A stretch of DNA of 40,164 nt from an uncultured Spartobacteria bacterium (GTDB lineage: Bacteria; Verrucomicrobiota; Verrucomicrobiia; Chthoniobacterales; Chthoniobacteraceae), in NCBI GenBank assembly GCA_903933715.1, contig CAIZLD010000053.1:1-40164 (forward strand). Direction: 5' to 3'. Under the pieces are notes generated by a model. It did no database searches. It worked only from the letters and a program-made list of their open reading frames with translations, and was not told the origin of the DNA. Positions within the stretch are counted from its first letter, which is position 1, and every line of letters begins with the position of its first letter. The translations under genes were made by a program, and so were the position numbers. This document shows, piece after piece, positions 1 through 10,060 of the stretch.

Positions 1-192
1 CGCGCTGCGTTGCTCGCTCGGGCACTGCCCCCAGCCGCGATCAGCGGCTCCCCCTCTCATATGCGAAGCCTCATTGCAGATCGCTGAGGCTTTGCGAAGC
101 GATAATAGGAAACTACAGCCGCTTCGCTCGCGCCTTGCGCGCTAATCCGTGGCGCTCGCATCTTGATCCGGAAATTTCTTTTGGCAGATGCT
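1..192. other. Non-coding left edge with short inverted repeats
   Basis: No convincing gene is seen here. The stretch lies downstream of the minus-strand phosphoribosyltransferase gene. It holds two short dyads: AGCCGC/GCGGCT around 32-49, and a looser GAAGCCTCA/TGAGGCTTTG pair around 65-96. Repeated cgctcg/gcgcgc words follow to about 150. It resembles worn intergenic repeat DNA like that seen elsewhere in the window. Neither dyad has a T-run that would make it a clear terminator. Confidence 0.4.
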
Positions 193-840
193 CTATCGGG
201 AAAACTCCGATAAAATCCGGATCACCTCCGCGTCTTCAACCGCGTCGAACTGCTCATAAAATTGGCCCACCGCAAAAAACTCTTCGGAAGGGGTCAATAC
301 CAAGACCATTTCAGCGGACCGTTTGAGTTGATCGACCTTGTCGGCCGGAGCCACTGGAACCGCCAGAATCCGGCGGGCCGTGCCACTGCGCCCAAGAGCT
401 TCCAAAGCCGAAATCGCAGTGGAGCCGGTCGCCACTCCATCGTCCACGAGCACCACCGTTCGCCCTTCCACGCGCACCGGCTCCGCGCTTCCCCGGAATC
501 GCAGCAGCCGCCGCTCCAGTTCCTCCCGTTCACGGCGCACCGCCTCCTGGATAAAACCGGCGCCGACCCCCAGCACCTCAATCACGGTGTGGTCAAGCCA
601 CAATTCGCCATGCGAGGAGACCGATCCGATCGCCAGCTCGGGGTTCCCTGGCGCGCCGAGTTTGCGAGCCAGCCAGACATCCAAAGAAGCCCCCAAAATG
701 CGGGCGACCTCGGCTCCCACCACGACGCCGCCGCGCGGAATGGCCAGAACCAGCAGATCGCCCCGGTTCGCGATTTCCATATTCCGCAATGCCGTCCCGA
801 GCATCCGGCCCGCTTCGGTTCGATCCCGGTAAATCTTCAC
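193..840 (-). CDS. Phosphoribosyltransferase-family protein
   Basis: This 215-residue protein has the type I phosphoribosyltransferase fold. The signature VVLVDDGVATGST (about residues 129-141) is the PRPP-binding loop with its paired acidic residues. An upstream LAIPRGGVVVGAEVA segment is typical of the stand-alone COG1926 group, often named only phosphoribosyltransferase. Those proteins begin, as here, with a YRDRTEAGR-type segment. The start is GTG with no clear Shine-Dalgarno site, and no in-frame ATG lies nearby. The substrate base cannot be read from the sequence, because the hood region matches no specific purine or pyrimidine enzyme I can name. The gene is followed by non-coding DNA and preceded, 33 bp away, by another minus-strand gene. 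Confidence 0.88.
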   Translation of the reverse strand: MKIYRDRTEAGRMLGTALRNMEIANRGDLLVLAIPRGGVVVGAEVARILGASLDVWLARKLGAPGNPELAIGSVSSHGELWLDHTVIEVLGVGAGFIQEAVRREREELERRLLRFRGSAEPVRVEGRTVVLVDDGVATGSTAISALEALGRSGTARRILAVPVAPADKVDQLKRSAEMVLVLTPSEEFFAVGQFYEQFDAVEDAEVIRILSEFSR

Positions 841-873
841 CCAAACGAAACGCGGCGGACCCTGGAAACGAGC

Positions 874-1899
874 TTATTTAACCGCCGGAGCCGGGGTCGG
901 ATTGGCGGGAGCTGCAGCCGGTTCCGCGGCAATCACTTCCTCCAATTTGCCGATCCATACCGGCAAATCGGGGTGTTCGGGATTATTTTTGATCAACCCC
1001 AGCATCTCAGAAATCCCACGGTTGCGAAGCCCGATAGCGACGGCATCGCTGGCACGGCTCCAAAGGAGCGAGGGGAGGCGCACTTTGTTGAACTGTTCGA
1101 TCTTGAAAGCCAGGTTGGAATTGCTGGCCTGTTGCGATTCGCGCTGGATTTTGGCATCCCAAATGGCGAGCACCTTCGGGTCTTTGTTTTGACGGTAATA
1201 CGGGAGCAGGGTGTTTTGGGTGATCCCGTCGACATTGGACGAAACGGGTTCCCAATCCTTGATCGACGAAACCAGCTTCTGGATCCCATACCACTGGACA
1301 AAAATGCTGTTCCCGATCGCCTGCTTGGTCAACGGCTGATCCGAAAACAGCACGTCGTCATCCGCCGGGGATTTCTTGCCCCGGAGCGCCGGATTGCGCT
1401 CTGCCATTTCTTTGGCCCTCTGTCGCCGCAGGGTGATTTCGTCGTCCTTGGCAAAGGCGGCGGCCACGGAGGCGATGTGGGCTTGCAGCGCCGGTTCAAG
1501 CTGTTGAACCGGGGTTCCCATGGCTCGCTGGAGCGTCAAAAAAAGATAGTTCAGGTGAATCCGCACGGCGCTCTGCGCTTCTTCGCTCTTAAGCTTCTCC
1601 CCTTCGCTCCGCTTCCAATCCTGGAAAGCGGTTTGCTCATGAGCTTTGCCATCAAACTGCGTTGCCTGAACGGCTTGCGTATAAAAAGAAATAGCGGCGG
1701 AATTGTTGGCGGCCGCCCCGCGGAAATCCTGCAACAGCTTGATCTGCGCGATTTTCTCATCGGTGGCCCGCCGGTCTTTGATTTGCTTAAGGAGCTCCCT
1801 CACCTGATGTATATCAACCGGAGGAGCGTCTTGAGCCCAGGAGGGCGCAACCAAAGCACCGATCAAACACAAGGCGCAACCGAGGGGACGTAGTTTCAT
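874..1899 (-). CDS. Secreted protein of unknown function
   Basis: This 341-residue protein starts with a clear Sec signal peptide: MKLRPLGCALCLIGALVAPSWA, with cleavage expected after SWA. The mature part is mainly helical and rich in Q, K and A. It ends in an Ala/Pro tail (PAAAPANPTPAPAVK), as in many periplasmic or envelope proteins. I recognise no enzyme motif. It lies 73 bp downstream of metH on the same strand, so cotranscription is possible but not shown. Codon use and composition match the neighbours. Confidence 0.8.
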   Translation of the reverse strand: MKLRPLGCALCLIGALVAPSWAQDAPPVDIHQVRELLKQIKDRRATDEKIAQIKLLQDFRGAAANNSAAISFYTQAVQATQFDGKAHEQTAFQDWKRSEGEKLKSEEAQSAVRIHLNYLFLTLQRAMGTPVQQLEPALQAHIASVAAAFAKDDEITLRRQRAKEMAERNPALRGKKSPADDDVLFSDQPLTKQAIGNSIFVQWYGIQKLVSSIKDWEPVSSNVDGITQNTLLPYYRQNKDPKVLAIWDAKIQRESQQASNSNLAFKIEQFNKVRLPSLLWSRASDAVAIGLRNRGISEMLGLIKNNPEHPDLPVWIGKLEEVIAAEPAAAPANPTPAPAVK

Positions 1900-1972
1900 A
1901 AAAAAATTGATAGTGAAAGCTGCCCTTCTGATGGCTTAAAAATCATCCAAAGTAAAGGAAAGCTGACAACAC

Positions 1973-4900
1973 TCAACGGTTGGGGGCCAGCCATTGTTCC
2001 ACCCACGGGATGTTTTCTCCCTTGCGGGCGGCATAATCGGCGACCTGGTCGGCCCCGATTTTTCCGACAGCGAAATATTTCGAGTCGGGATGGGAAAAAT
2101 ACAATCCGCTGACCGCCGAACCGGGCATCATGGCGCACGACTCGGTGAGATGGATCCCGGCACGGTTCCCGGCGTCGAGCAGCGCAAAGAGGGTCCGTTT
2201 CTCGGTGTGATCGGGAGAAGCCGGATAACCGGCTGCCGGGCGGATGCCGCGATACCGCTCGTGAAGCAGGTCGCTCCAATCCAGCCGTTCGTCTTTCCCA
2301 AAACCCCAAGCCACGCGGGCTTCCCGGTGAAGAAACTCGGCGAAGGCTTCAGCCAGCCGGTCGGCGAGCGCCTTGACCATAATGGCGCTGTAGTCATCGC
2401 CCGCAGCTTCAAATTGCGAAGCCAGCTCACTCCCGCCGTGGATCGCCACGGCAAAGCCGCCCAGGTAATCGCAGCCCGGCTTGGGCTGCACGTAATCGCT
2501 TAACGCGTGGTTTTGCTGTCCGGCCGGTTTGATCATCTGCTGCCGCAGAAAATGGAGGGTTGCCAGCGGCGTGGAACGGTCCTCGCCCCCATAAAGTTCC
2601 ACATCATCCCCCGCGGCATTGGCGGGCCAAAAAGCGTAGACCCCTCGCGCCTGCAATTGCTTTTTGGCGATCATTTGGGCCAGTAATGCCTGGGCATCCG
2701 CAAACAATTCCGTGGCTTGCGGACCGATCTCCGGGTCATCCAGAATCCCCGGATACCGGCCCCGCATTTCCCAGGTGTGGAAAAACGGCGACCAGTCGAT
2801 GAACGGGACGAGTTGATCCAAACGGGGCGCGATCTCCCGGACCCCGGTAAAATCAGGCTTCGGAGGAACATATCCGGCCCGCTCGATCACCGTCCGATTG
2901 AGGCGCGCCGCCTCCAGCGTGAGCAGCTTCTTTTCCCCGGTTCGAGCCGCGTGCGCCTGCCGCAATTTTTCATAATCGGCCCGCAAAATAGCCTCATAGG
3001 CGGGGCGCTGTTCGGCGTTCAATAAGGAGCTGACCACCCCGGCGGCGCGGGAAGCGTCGAGAACGTGGACCACGGGCTCATTGTAATGGGGGGCGATTTT
3101 GACCGCCGTATGCGCGCGGCTGGTCGTTGCGCCGCCCACGAGCAGCGGGAGCGTGAATCCCTGGCGCGCCATTTCCTGCGCGACGTGCGTCATCTCGTCC
3201 AGCGACGGCGTGATCAACCCGCTCAAGCCGATGATATCCGCGCCGTGTTCGCGGGCGGCGGCAAGGATCTTCTCGGCCGGACACATCACCCCCAGGTCGA
3301 TCACCTCAAAATTGTTGCATTGGAGCACCACGCTCACGATGTTTTTGCCGATGTCATGCACGTCCCCTTTTACCGTGGCCATGATGATTTTTCCCTTGGA
3401 TCGGGCGTGCGCATCAGCGCTTTTTTCCGCCTCCATAAACGGCATCAGATAAGCCACCGCTTTTTTCATCACGCGGGCGCTTTTGACGACCTGCGGCAGG
3501 AACATTTTTCCCGCGCCAAAGAGGTCTCCCACGATCTCCATCCCGGCCATGAGCGGCCCTTCAATGACTTCAATCGGGCGACCCGCTTTCTGCCGCGCTT
3601 CTTCGACGTCGTCCTCAATGAAATCGACAATCCCCTTGACCAACGCGTGCGCCAGCCGTTCCTCGACGGGAGCGCCGCGCCACGCCTCGTCTTTCACGAC
3701 GGCTTTGCCGGCGCTTTTGACCGTCTCGGCGAACTCGACCAGCCGCTCGGTGGCATCGGGGCGGCGATTGAGCAGCACGTCCTCCACCCGCTCCAGCATC
3801 TCCTTGGGAATCTCCTCGTAAACCGCGAGCATCCCGGCGTTGACGATCCCCATGTCAAGCCCGGCTTTGATGGCGTGGTAAAGGAATGCCGAGTGCATCG
3901 CCTCGCGCACCGGGTTGTTCCCCCGGAACGCAAATGAGACATTGGAAATGCCTCCGCTGACTTTCGCGTGGGGCAGGTTTTCTTTGATCCAGCGGGTCGC
4001 CTCAATGAACGAAACACCGTAGTTGTTGTGCTCCTCAATCCCCGTGCCGACCGTAAGCACGTTGGGATCGAAAATGATGTCGCCGGGCGGGAAGCCGACT
4101 TCCTCGGTCAAAATCCGGTACGCGCGGCCGCAGATCTCCTTACGGCGCTCGGTGTTGTCGGCCTGCCCCGCTTCGTCAAACGCCATCACCACCGCCGCCG
4201 CGCCGTAACGCCGCAGTAACCGGGCTTGCCGCTTGAATTCCTCCTCGCCCACTTTGAGCGAGATCGAGTTGACCACGCATTTGCCCTGCACGCATTTCAG
4301 CCCGGCTTCGAGCACGCTCCATTTGGAGCTGTCGATCATGATCGGGATGCGCGAAATATCCGGCTCGCTGGCGATCAAGTTGAGGAAGTGAGTCATCGCC
4401 GCCTCCGAATCGATCATCCCCTCGTCCATGTTGATATCCAGGAGGTTTGCGCCCCCTTCCACCTGCTGCCGGGCCACGGCCAGGGCCGCCTCGTAATCCC
4501 CGGCCAGGATCAGCTTGGAAAACTTGGGCGAGCCGGTGATGTTCGTCCGTTCGCCGACCATCAGGAACCCGCTCTCGGGCGTAATAATGAGCGGTTCGAG
4601 CCCGCTCAGGCGCGTTGCCTGGGGCAGTTCGGGACGGCGGCGGGGCGGGCAATCCCGCACCGCTTCGACTATCGCCCGGATATGGTCGGGGGTGGTTCCG
4701 CAACAACCGCCGACGATATTGAGCAACCCGTCCTGCGCCCATTCCCGTATCTGCGGCGCGAGCGTCTCGGGGGTTTCCGGGAAACCGGTGGGCGAAAGCG
4801 GATCGGGCAATCCGGCATTGGGATAACAGCTCACATAAAACGGAGCGCAATTCGAGAGCGCCTCCAACGAGGGGCGCATCTCCTTGGGTCCCAGCGCGCA

Positions 4901-5614
4901 ATTGAGCCCGAGGCTTAATATCGGGGCGTGGGAGAGCGAAATCGCGAACGCCTCGACCGTTTGCCCGGTGAGCGTGCGCCCGCTCAAATCGGTAACCGTC
5001 CCGGAAATCAGGATCGGCAGCTCCACGCCGAGCTTCCCGAACACCTCCGTAATCGCAAACAGCGCGGCCTTGGCATTGAGGGTGTCGAATATCGTCTCGA
5101 CCAGCAGCACGTCCACCCCGGCTTCGATCAGCGCTTCCACCTGCTCGCAATAAGCGGTTTTGACCTGGTCAAACGTCACTTCGCGCCGGGCCGGGGCGTT
5201 CACATCTCGCGAGAGGGAAAGCGTCTTGCTCATCGGCCCGATCGAACCGGCCACAAAAGCCCGTTTGCCGGATTTTTCCACCGCACGCCGGGCACAGGCG
5301 ACCCCGGCCTGGTTCAATTCCCGGACCAGCGGTTCGAGCCCGTAGTCGGCCAGCGAAATCGACTGCGCATTGAACGTGTTGGTCTCGATGATATCCGCCC
5401 CGGCCGCCAGGTATTGCGCATGGATCTCCTCCACAATGGCGGGCTGGGTCAAACAAAGCAGATCGTTCGCCCCCTTGAGCAGCCGATGATGACCGGCAAA
5501 ACGCTCGCCCCGGTATTGTTCTTCGGAAAGCCGGTAAAGCTGGACCATTGTCCCCATCGCTCCGTCAAGGATCACAATACGTTCGGCTAGAAGCTGGGCG
5601 AGAGGATGGTTCAC
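1973..5614 (-). CDS. metH: Cobalamin-dependent methionine synthase
   Basis: This 1213-residue protein transfers a methyl group from 5-methyltetrahydrofolate through cobalamin to homocysteine, giving methionine. All four modules are present. The homocysteine domain comes first, with zinc ligands C239, C304 and C305 (GGCCGTTPD). The pterin domain follows ([23 protein letters not shown]). Then come the B12 cap and Rossmann module with the lower-ligand motif DVHDIGKN (H753), and last the AdoMet reactivation domain ([25 protein letters not shown]). Length and order match full-length enteric MetH. The start [22 protein letters not shown] fits the family. I found no cobalamin or SAM riboswitch in the 162 bp upstream. 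The organism therefore needs or makes B12. Confidence 0.97.
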   Translation of the reverse strand: MNHPLAQLLAERIVILDGAMGTMVQLYRLSEEQYRGERFAGHHRLLKGANDLLCLTQPAIVEEIHAQYLAAGADIIETNTFNAQSISLADYGLEPLVRELNQAGVACARRAVEKSGKRAFVAGSIGPMSKTLSLSRDVNAPARREVTFDQVKTAYCEQVEALIEAGVDVLLVETIFDTLNAKAALFAITEVFGKLGVELPILISGTVTDLSGRTLTGQTVEAFAISLSHAPILSLGLNCALGPKEMRPSLEALSNCAPFYVSCYPNAGLPDPLSPTGFPETPETLAPQIREWAQDGLLNIVGGCCGTTPDHIRAIVEAVRDCPPRRRPELPQATRLSGLEPLIITPESGFLMVGERTNITGSPKFSKLILAGDYEAALAVARQQVEGGANLLDINMDEGMIDSEAAMTHFLNLIASEPDISRIPIMIDSSKWSVLEAGLKCVQGKCVVNSISLKVGEEEFKRQARLLRRYGAAAVVMAFDEAGQADNTERRKEICGRAYRILTEEVGFPPGDIIFDPNVLTVGTGIEEHNNYGVSFIEATRWIKENLPHAKVSGGISNVSFAFRGNNPVREAMHSAFLYHAIKAGLDMGIVNAGMLAVYEEIPKEMLERVEDVLLNRRPDATERLVEFAETVKSAGKAVVKDEAWRGAPVEERLAHALVKGIVDFIEDDVEEARQKAGRPIEVIEGPLMAGMEIVGDLFGAGKMFLPQVVKSARVMKKAVAYLMPFMEAEKSADAHARSKGKIIMATVKGDVHDIGKNIVSVVLQCNNFEVIDLGVMCPAEKILAAAREHGADIIGLSGLITPSLDEMTHVAQEMARQGFTLPLLVGGATTSRAHTAVKIAPHYNEPVVHVLDASRAAGVVSSLLNAEQRPAYEAILRADYEKLRQAHAARTGEKKLLTLEAARLNRTVIERAGYVPPKPDFTGVREIAPRLDQLVPFIDWSPFFHTWEMRGRYPGILDDPEIGPQATELFADAQALLAQMIAKKQLQARGVYAFWPANAAGDDVELYGGEDRSTPLATLHFLRQQMIKPAGQQNHALSDYVQPKPGCDYLGGFAVAIHGGSELASQFEAAGDDYSAIMVKALADRLAEAFAEFLHREARVAWGFGKDERLDWSDLLHERYRGIRPAAGYPASPDHTEKRTLFALLDAGNRAGIHLTESCAMMPGSAVSGLYFSHPDSKYFAVGKIGADQVADYAARKGENIPWVEQWLAPNR

Positions 5615-5776
5615 CGTGGAAATCTACAAAAACAGCGCGGAAACTCAAGTAACAAATTAACGCATCATGATTGAACGATGGATATCCCCGAGCCACGCAT
5701 AAGGTTTTCGCCAACGGATTTTCCGTGAATCGAAACTGGTCTCGTTGAAAAACCGGGTTAGACTCCTGCCTTTGCC

Positions 5777-6535
5777 ATGCCCGAATTTCCCCGTATCACC
5801 CGCGATCCGAACGTGATGAACGGCAGACCTTGTCTGCGAGATACGCACGTCGCCGTCACCACCGTTCTTTCCCTTTTGTCCACGGGGCGCACTGAAATTG
5901 AAATCGTGCGGAGATTCCCGTCGTTGAGCATCGACGACATCCACGAAGCGTTGCTTTTTGCAGCCTGGGAAGTGGACCCCTCTGAAATGGCCCGTTCCGC
6001 AATGACGGAAGCCGCCAAACCGGCGCTCCCGGCTCCCCCCCGGTATCTGCAACCGCCCAAACCAAAACCGGTGGAACCGGCCCCATCCGAGGTCGCCCCA
6101 ACCCCGCCGCGGGAACAGGAACCGAACCTCGAATACTTTCACCCTTCCCGGCCCGATCAACCGACCGTGATGCTCACCAGCCACGGGATCATCGACCGGC
6201 GTTGGTCCACGGGGATCATTGCGTGGTGCGACATCCGGGATATCCGGCGAATCCCGGGCGAAAAAACCATCGTCATCAGTCTCCGCAATCCAAAGACGTA
6301 TCTCGCTTCGCTGCCGTTTTTCGAATGGATCGTGGCCCGCATCCGGCTGTTCATCAATCTCCGGGCTCTTTACCTCGACACCGCCTCGTTGGGCGTCCGC
6401 ACCCAGGATCTCCTCACCTCCGCCACCCGCTTCTGGACTCGCAACCGGGGAGCCGGTCGTAAAAAACGCCGGATCAGAATCGGGCGATCCAAGAGAAAAA
6501 AGTCTCTGTTCGCAGATGAGTATCTAGCAGAGTAG
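5777..6535 (+). CDS. DUF433 domain fused to a PH-like (STM3941-type) domain
   Basis: This 252-residue protein has two unlike parts. Residues 1-70 (ITRDPNVMNGRPCLRDTHV, then IVRRFPSLSIDDIHEALLFA) are a DUF433 winged-helix domain, a family linked to antitoxin-like DNA binding. Residues about 75-125 form a Pro-rich linker. Residues about 135-225 (VMLTSHGIIDRRWSTGIIAW.DIRDI, then VISLRNPKTYL, then LYLDTASLGVRTQDLL) resemble the PH-like domain of the STM3941 group. The tail is strongly basic (RKKRRIRIGRSKRKK). No toxin gene lies next to it. Its last 62 bp overlap the convergent prenyltransferase gene. Domain names rest on recognised patterns; the role is unknown. Confidence 0.8.
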   Translation: MPEFPRITRDPNVMNGRPCLRDTHVAVTTVLSLLSTGRTEIEIVRRFPSLSIDDIHEALLFAAWEVDPSEMARSAMTEAAKPALPAPPRYLQPPKPKPVEPAPSEVAPTPPREQEPNLEYFHPSRPDQPTVMLTSHGIIDRRWSTGIIAWCDIRDIRRIPGEKTIVISLRNPKTYLASLPFFEWIVARIRLFINLRALYLDTASLGVRTQDLLTSATRFWTRNRGAGRKKRRIRIGRSKRKKSLFADEYLAE

Positions 6536-7349
6536 CCGCGACGAAGACGCATCCCACAAAAGCGTTGCTGACAAAGAACGCCTGATTGATCGCCTCCAGG
6601 TCCAAACGGCGGGCCACGCGATGCTCATAAACCAGCGCCGCCAACACCAACCCCAAGCTGCCGAAATAAATCGGCCCGAGCCCGGCGGCGGCTCCAAATC
6701 CGCCCAAAAGCAAAAACATCCCCGCATGCAGCCCTTGAGCGAGTTGCAGACTGCGCGCAACCCCCAACCGCACTACCATCGAGTGCATCCCTTCCTGGCG
6801 GTCAAACTCCACGTCCTGTGTGGCATAAATGAGATCAAACCCCGCGACCCATAGAACCACGCCCGCCGCTAGGATCAGCGGCGGCAGCGCAAAATGCCCC
6901 GTCACCGCCAGCCATGCCCCCATCGGCGAGACCGCCAACGCCAGTCCGAGAAAAAAATGGCACCAAGAGGTAAATCGCTTGGTTAACGAATAAAAAAAGA
7001 CCAGTGCCAACGCGACGGGGCTTAAAGCAAAGCAGAGCGGGTTGATGAACCACGTCACCGCCACAAAAGCCGCTGCGCTCCCGATACAGAGCGCCATCGC
7101 TCCGGGATGAGTGATGAGTTTGTGGCGGCCCGCCGTCCGGGGATTGCGCTGATCCATTTGCCAATCGGCGAGCCGGTTGAAAGCCATCGCCGTCGTCCGG
7201 GCAAACACCATCGAAAGCAGAATCAGCCCCAGCAAACGCGCCGAGGGAACTCCCTTGGCCGCCACGAGCATCGACCCGAGCGCAAACGGGAGCGCGAAAA
7301 CGGTGTGAGAAAACCGGATGAACTTCAGAATCCGGGATACCGCGTTCAT
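6474..7349 (-). CDS. mqnP: UbiA-like prenyltransferase, MqnP type
   Basis: This 291-residue, multi-helix inner-membrane protein belongs to the UbiA family. Two Asp-rich motifs that bind the prenyl diphosphate are present: NRLADWQMDQRNPRTAGR and DLIYATQDVEFDRQEGMHS. Both read most like the subgroup first called 'other UbiA', now placed as MqnP in the futalosine menaquinone pathway. That points to menaquinone rather than ubiquinone synthesis. No other mqn gene lies in the window, so the assignment rests on motifs. Its ATG overlaps the stop codon of the upstream secreted-protein gene (ATGA), which suggests translational coupling. Its 3' end overlaps the DUF433 fusion gene on the other strand. 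Confidence 0.85.
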   Translation of the reverse strand: MNAVSRILKFIRFSHTVFALPFALGSMLVAAKGVPSARLLGLILLSMVFARTTAMAFNRLADWQMDQRNPRTAGRHKLITHPGAMALCIGSAAAFVAVTWFINPLCFALSPVALALVFFYSLTKRFTSWCHFFLGLALAVSPMGAWLAVTGHFALPPLILAAGVVLWVAGFDLIYATQDVEFDRQEGMHSMVVRLGVARSLQLAQGLHAGMFLLLGGFGAAAGLGPIYFGSLGLVLAALVYEHRVARRLDLEAINQAFFVSNAFVGCVFVAATLLDTHLRTETFFSWIARF

Positions 7350-7831
7350 TTTGCCGAACCCGTGGCCGCCGGAGCCGGTTCCTCAAACATATCCATCAGC
7401 CGGTCGTCGATGCGGATATCAATGAGCTTCCAGGCGCTGCCCGCGTTGTAAAAATAAAAACGCCACCGGATCGGGAATTGCTTTCCGATTGAAAGGCAGG
7501 TCAGCCGCTTTAGATGCTTGCCGACGTCCTTGGAATCAACGGTTTCATAGCTATTAATGCCGCCAAAAACCCGGATTGCCTCCCGCGTCTTGGCTTTGAG
7601 CATCGCCGTCTCCTTCGGCAAATCGGCGATCTTCGTCCCCAGGAGCAGTTGATCGTAAGCCGTGTCAACGCGACCTTCGATCAGGCGCGCAAAAAAGCCG
7701 TCCACCTGCTGGGCGGGCTCGACCAGCTCCTGGGCTTTCTTCTCAATCTCCACCGGCTCGGCAAAAACCGGCGCGACAACCAGGGTCGCCGCCACAAAAG
7801 TCAAACCGGCAAACAACAAAATTTTCATCAT
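7346..7831 (-). CDS. Small secreted protein of unknown function
   Basis: This 161-residue protein has a Sec signal peptide (MMKILLFAGLTFVAATLVVAPVFA). A short acidic and helical part follows, then an alpha+beta region (FARLIEGRVDTAYDQLL, then FPIRWRFYFYNAGSAWKLIDIRIDDRL). That layout recalls the NTF2/SnoaL-like or DUF4864-like folds often found in small periplasmic proteins, but I cannot place it with confidence. The gene is coupled to the MqnP-like gene by a 4-bp ATGA overlap, so the two are one operon. It is divergent from ppk across a 90 bp gap. Confidence 0.8.
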   Translation of the reverse strand: MMKILLFAGLTFVAATLVVAPVFAEPVEIEKKAQELVEPAQQVDGFFARLIEGRVDTAYDQLLLGTKIADLPKETAMLKAKTREAIRVFGGINSYETVDSKDVGKHLKRLTCLSIGKQFPIRWRFYFYNAGSAWKLIDIRIDDRLMDMFEEPAPAATGSAK

Positions 7832-7921
7832 GGAAATAAATTAGTAGAACCGGCCCCCAGAGAGAAGCAGTTTATCCTAAACCGTTGCCGGGCCGCCTTA
7901 TATAACGTAAGATAGCAAAAG

Positions 7922-10060
7922 ATGCCGCTGGACCTTTCCGCACCCCAAAATTTCATCAACCGCGAACTGAGCTGGTTGGAGTTCAACCGCCGCGTGCTGG
8001 AGGAAGCACAGGACGTGACTCAACCACTCCTGGAACGGGTGAAATTCCTGAGCATTTTTTCCTCCAACCTCGACGAGTTTTTCGAAATCCGGGTGGCGGG
8101 AATCAAGCAGCAGATCGACAGCGGCAGCACCGATGCCGGGCCCGACGACCTCTCGCCCACGGAAATCTTTCAGTGCGCCACCAAAACCATTCACGAGCTG
8201 GTCGCGGCGCAATACGATCTTTGGAACCAGCAAATCGTGCCGCTTTTGGCGCAAAACGGCATCCGGTTTAAAAAGGTCGCCCACCTCAAGGGAGCCCAGG
8301 CGGAATGGGCTCGCCGTTATTTCCGGAACGAAATTTTCCCGGTGCTGACCCCGTTGGCCGTGGATGCCAGCCATCCGTTCCCGCAGGTGCTCAACAAGAG
8401 CCATAACCTGATGGTCCGCGCCCGCCGGCCCGACGAGGAAGAACCGCTTTACGCCATTGTCCAGGTGCCCCGCGGGGCTCCCCGGCTCATCGCCCTTCCC
8501 TGCCAGGAAGAGTCCGAAGCTTGCGAATACATTTTTCTGAGCGATCTCGTAAAACAATACCTCGGCGACCTTTTCCCCGGCCTCCAACTCGAAGGGGTCC
8601 ACGCCTTCCGGATCACCCGCAATGGCGATCTCTATATCGACGACGAAGAAGCCGACAACCTCCTGCGCACCATTGAGCAGGAACTGCTTCGCCGCAACAA
8701 AGGCAATGCCGTGCGGCTGGAAGTCGCCGCCGATTGCCCGCGCGATTTTCAGCTCCTTTTGCTGGAGCGGTTCAAACTCACCGACGCCGATCTCTATCAA
8801 CTCGACGGCCCGATCTCGATGACCCATCTTTCGCGGCTTTTGAGCAACGAAGCGCTGGCCAAGCTCAAGGACCGCCCGTTCTTCCCCGCCCACGATCCGT
8901 CCCTGCCGCCGGGCATCAATGCCTGGGAGCGGCTGCGCCACGAAGACATTCTCTTGCATCACCCGTACGAGCCGTTTGAGGACTTGGTCGATCTGATCGA
9001 AAAAGCCGCCGAAGACCCCAAGGTGCTGGCGATCAAAATGACCCTGTACCGGACCAGCGGCGATTCCCCCGTCGTCGCCGCCCTCGGGGCCGCCGCCGCC
9101 AACGGCAAACAGGTCACCGCGATTGTCGAACTCAAGGCCCGCTTTGACGAAGCCAACAACATCCAATGGGCGCGCAAGCTCGAAGAAGCGGGCGTCCACG
9201 TGGTCTACGGAGTCGTCGGGCTCAAAACCCATTGCAAGATGTTCCTGATCGTCCGGCGCGACAGCGACCGCATCCGGCAATACGCCCACCTGAGCACCGG
9301 CAACTACCACCCGAGCACCGCGCGCATCTACACCGACCTGGGGCTTCTCACCAGCAATCGCGCCATCACCGAGGAAGTGGCCACCCTCTTCAACACCCTC
9401 ACCGGGCTGGCCGAATATCCCGGATTCAAAAAATTGCTCGTTTCGCCATTCGACCTCGCCGTGCGATTCAAAGCCCTCATCGAGCGCGAGCGCGACCACG
9501 CGTTGCAAGGGCGACCGGGCCGCATCATCGCCAAGCTTAATTCGTTGGTGGACGAAACGTTGATCACCGCCCTATACGAAGCGTCATGCGCGGGGGTCAA
9601 AATCGATCTCATCGTGCGCGGCATCTGCTGCCTGCGGCCCGGCGTTCCCGGGGTCAGCGAAAACATCCGCGTATTAAGCATCGTGGGGCGGTTCCTGGAA
9701 CACAGCCGGGTCTTCTACTTTGCCAATAACGGGCATCCCGCTCTCTACCTGGGCAGCGCCGACTGGATGCCGCGCAACCTCTACCGGCGGGTCGAAATCG
9801 CTTTCCCCATCGAAAGCCCCACCCTGCGCAAAGACCTCATTCAGGAAATCCTGCCCGCCTATCTCAACGACCGGGTCAAAGCCCGGCAGCTTCAGCCCGA
9901 CGGCTCGTACATCCGGCTCAAACCGGCACCGGGACAGGAAACTTCGCAAGCGCAGCTCTATTTCCGGGAAAAAGCGCGCAAGCTCAACGCAGCCGCCCCG
10001 TCGGTCTCGGTGGGGGACCACACCCACAGCAATCGCCTCACCCCGATCGCCAAGCCCTAA
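7922..10060 (+). CDS. ppk1: Polyphosphate kinase 1
   Basis: This 712-residue cytoplasmic enzyme builds polyphosphate from ATP reversibly. The N-terminal FINRELSWLEFNRRVLEEA motif is diagnostic. The autophosphorylated histidine sits in KTHCKMFLI (H437, equal to H435 of the E. coli enzyme). The second catalytic histidine is in FLEHSRVF (H594, equal to H592). LSTGNYHPSTARIYTD and LGSADWMPRNLYRR complete the phospholipase-D-like C-terminal half. Length is normal. No strong ribosome site precedes the ATG. The stop codon lies inside the terminal repeat of a fold-back element that fills the gap to the next gene. No ppx gene is adjacent. Confidence 0.97.
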   Translation: MPLDLSAPQNFINRELSWLEFNRRVLEEAQDVTQPLLERVKFLSIFSSNLDEFFEIRVAGIKQQIDSGSTDAGPDDLSPTEIFQCATKTIHELVAAQYDLWNQQIVPLLAQNGIRFKKVAHLKGAQAEWARRYFRNEIFPVLTPLAVDASHPFPQVLNKSHNLMVRARRPDEEEPLYAIVQVPRGAPRLIALPCQEESEACEYIFLSDLVKQYLGDLFPGLQLEGVHAFRITRNGDLYIDDEEADNLLRTIEQELLRRNKGNAVRLEVAADCPRDFQLLLLERFKLTDADLYQLDGPISMTHLSRLLSNEALAKLKDRPFFPAHDPSLPPGINAWERLRHEDILLHHPYEPFEDLVDLIEKAAEDPKVLAIKMTLYRTSGDSPVVAALGAAAANGKQVTAIVELKARFDEANNIQWARKLEEAGVHVVYGVVGLKTHCKMFLIVRRDSDRIRQYAHLSTGNYHPSTARIYTDLGLLTSNRAITEEVATLFNTLTGLAEYPGFKKLLVSPFDLAVRFKALIERERDHALQGRPGRIIAKLNSLVDETLITALYEASCAGVKIDLIVRGICCLRPGVPGVSENIRVLSIVGRFLEHSRVFYFANNGHPALYLGSADWMPRNLYRRVEIAFPIESPTLRKDLIQEILPAYLNDRVKARQLQPDGSYIRLKPAPGQETSQAQLYFREKARKLNAAAPSVSVGDHTHSNRLTPIAKP

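Noticed and set aside
262-1893. 543-residue plus-strand open frame
   Set aside because: It is antisense to the phosphoribosyltransferase and the secreted-protein gene, has no family pattern, and is rich in Arg, Pro and His, as expected for a shadow frame in GC-rich DNA.
5615-5776. Possible cobalamin or SAM riboswitch before metH
   Set aside because: The 162 bp is short for a cobalamin riboswitch, and I could not find its conserved box or a SAM-type core.
7898-9508. 536-residue minus-strand open frame opposite ppk1
   Set aside because: It lies fully opposite a clear ppk1 gene, has no recognisable motif, and its composition mirrors the sense codons.
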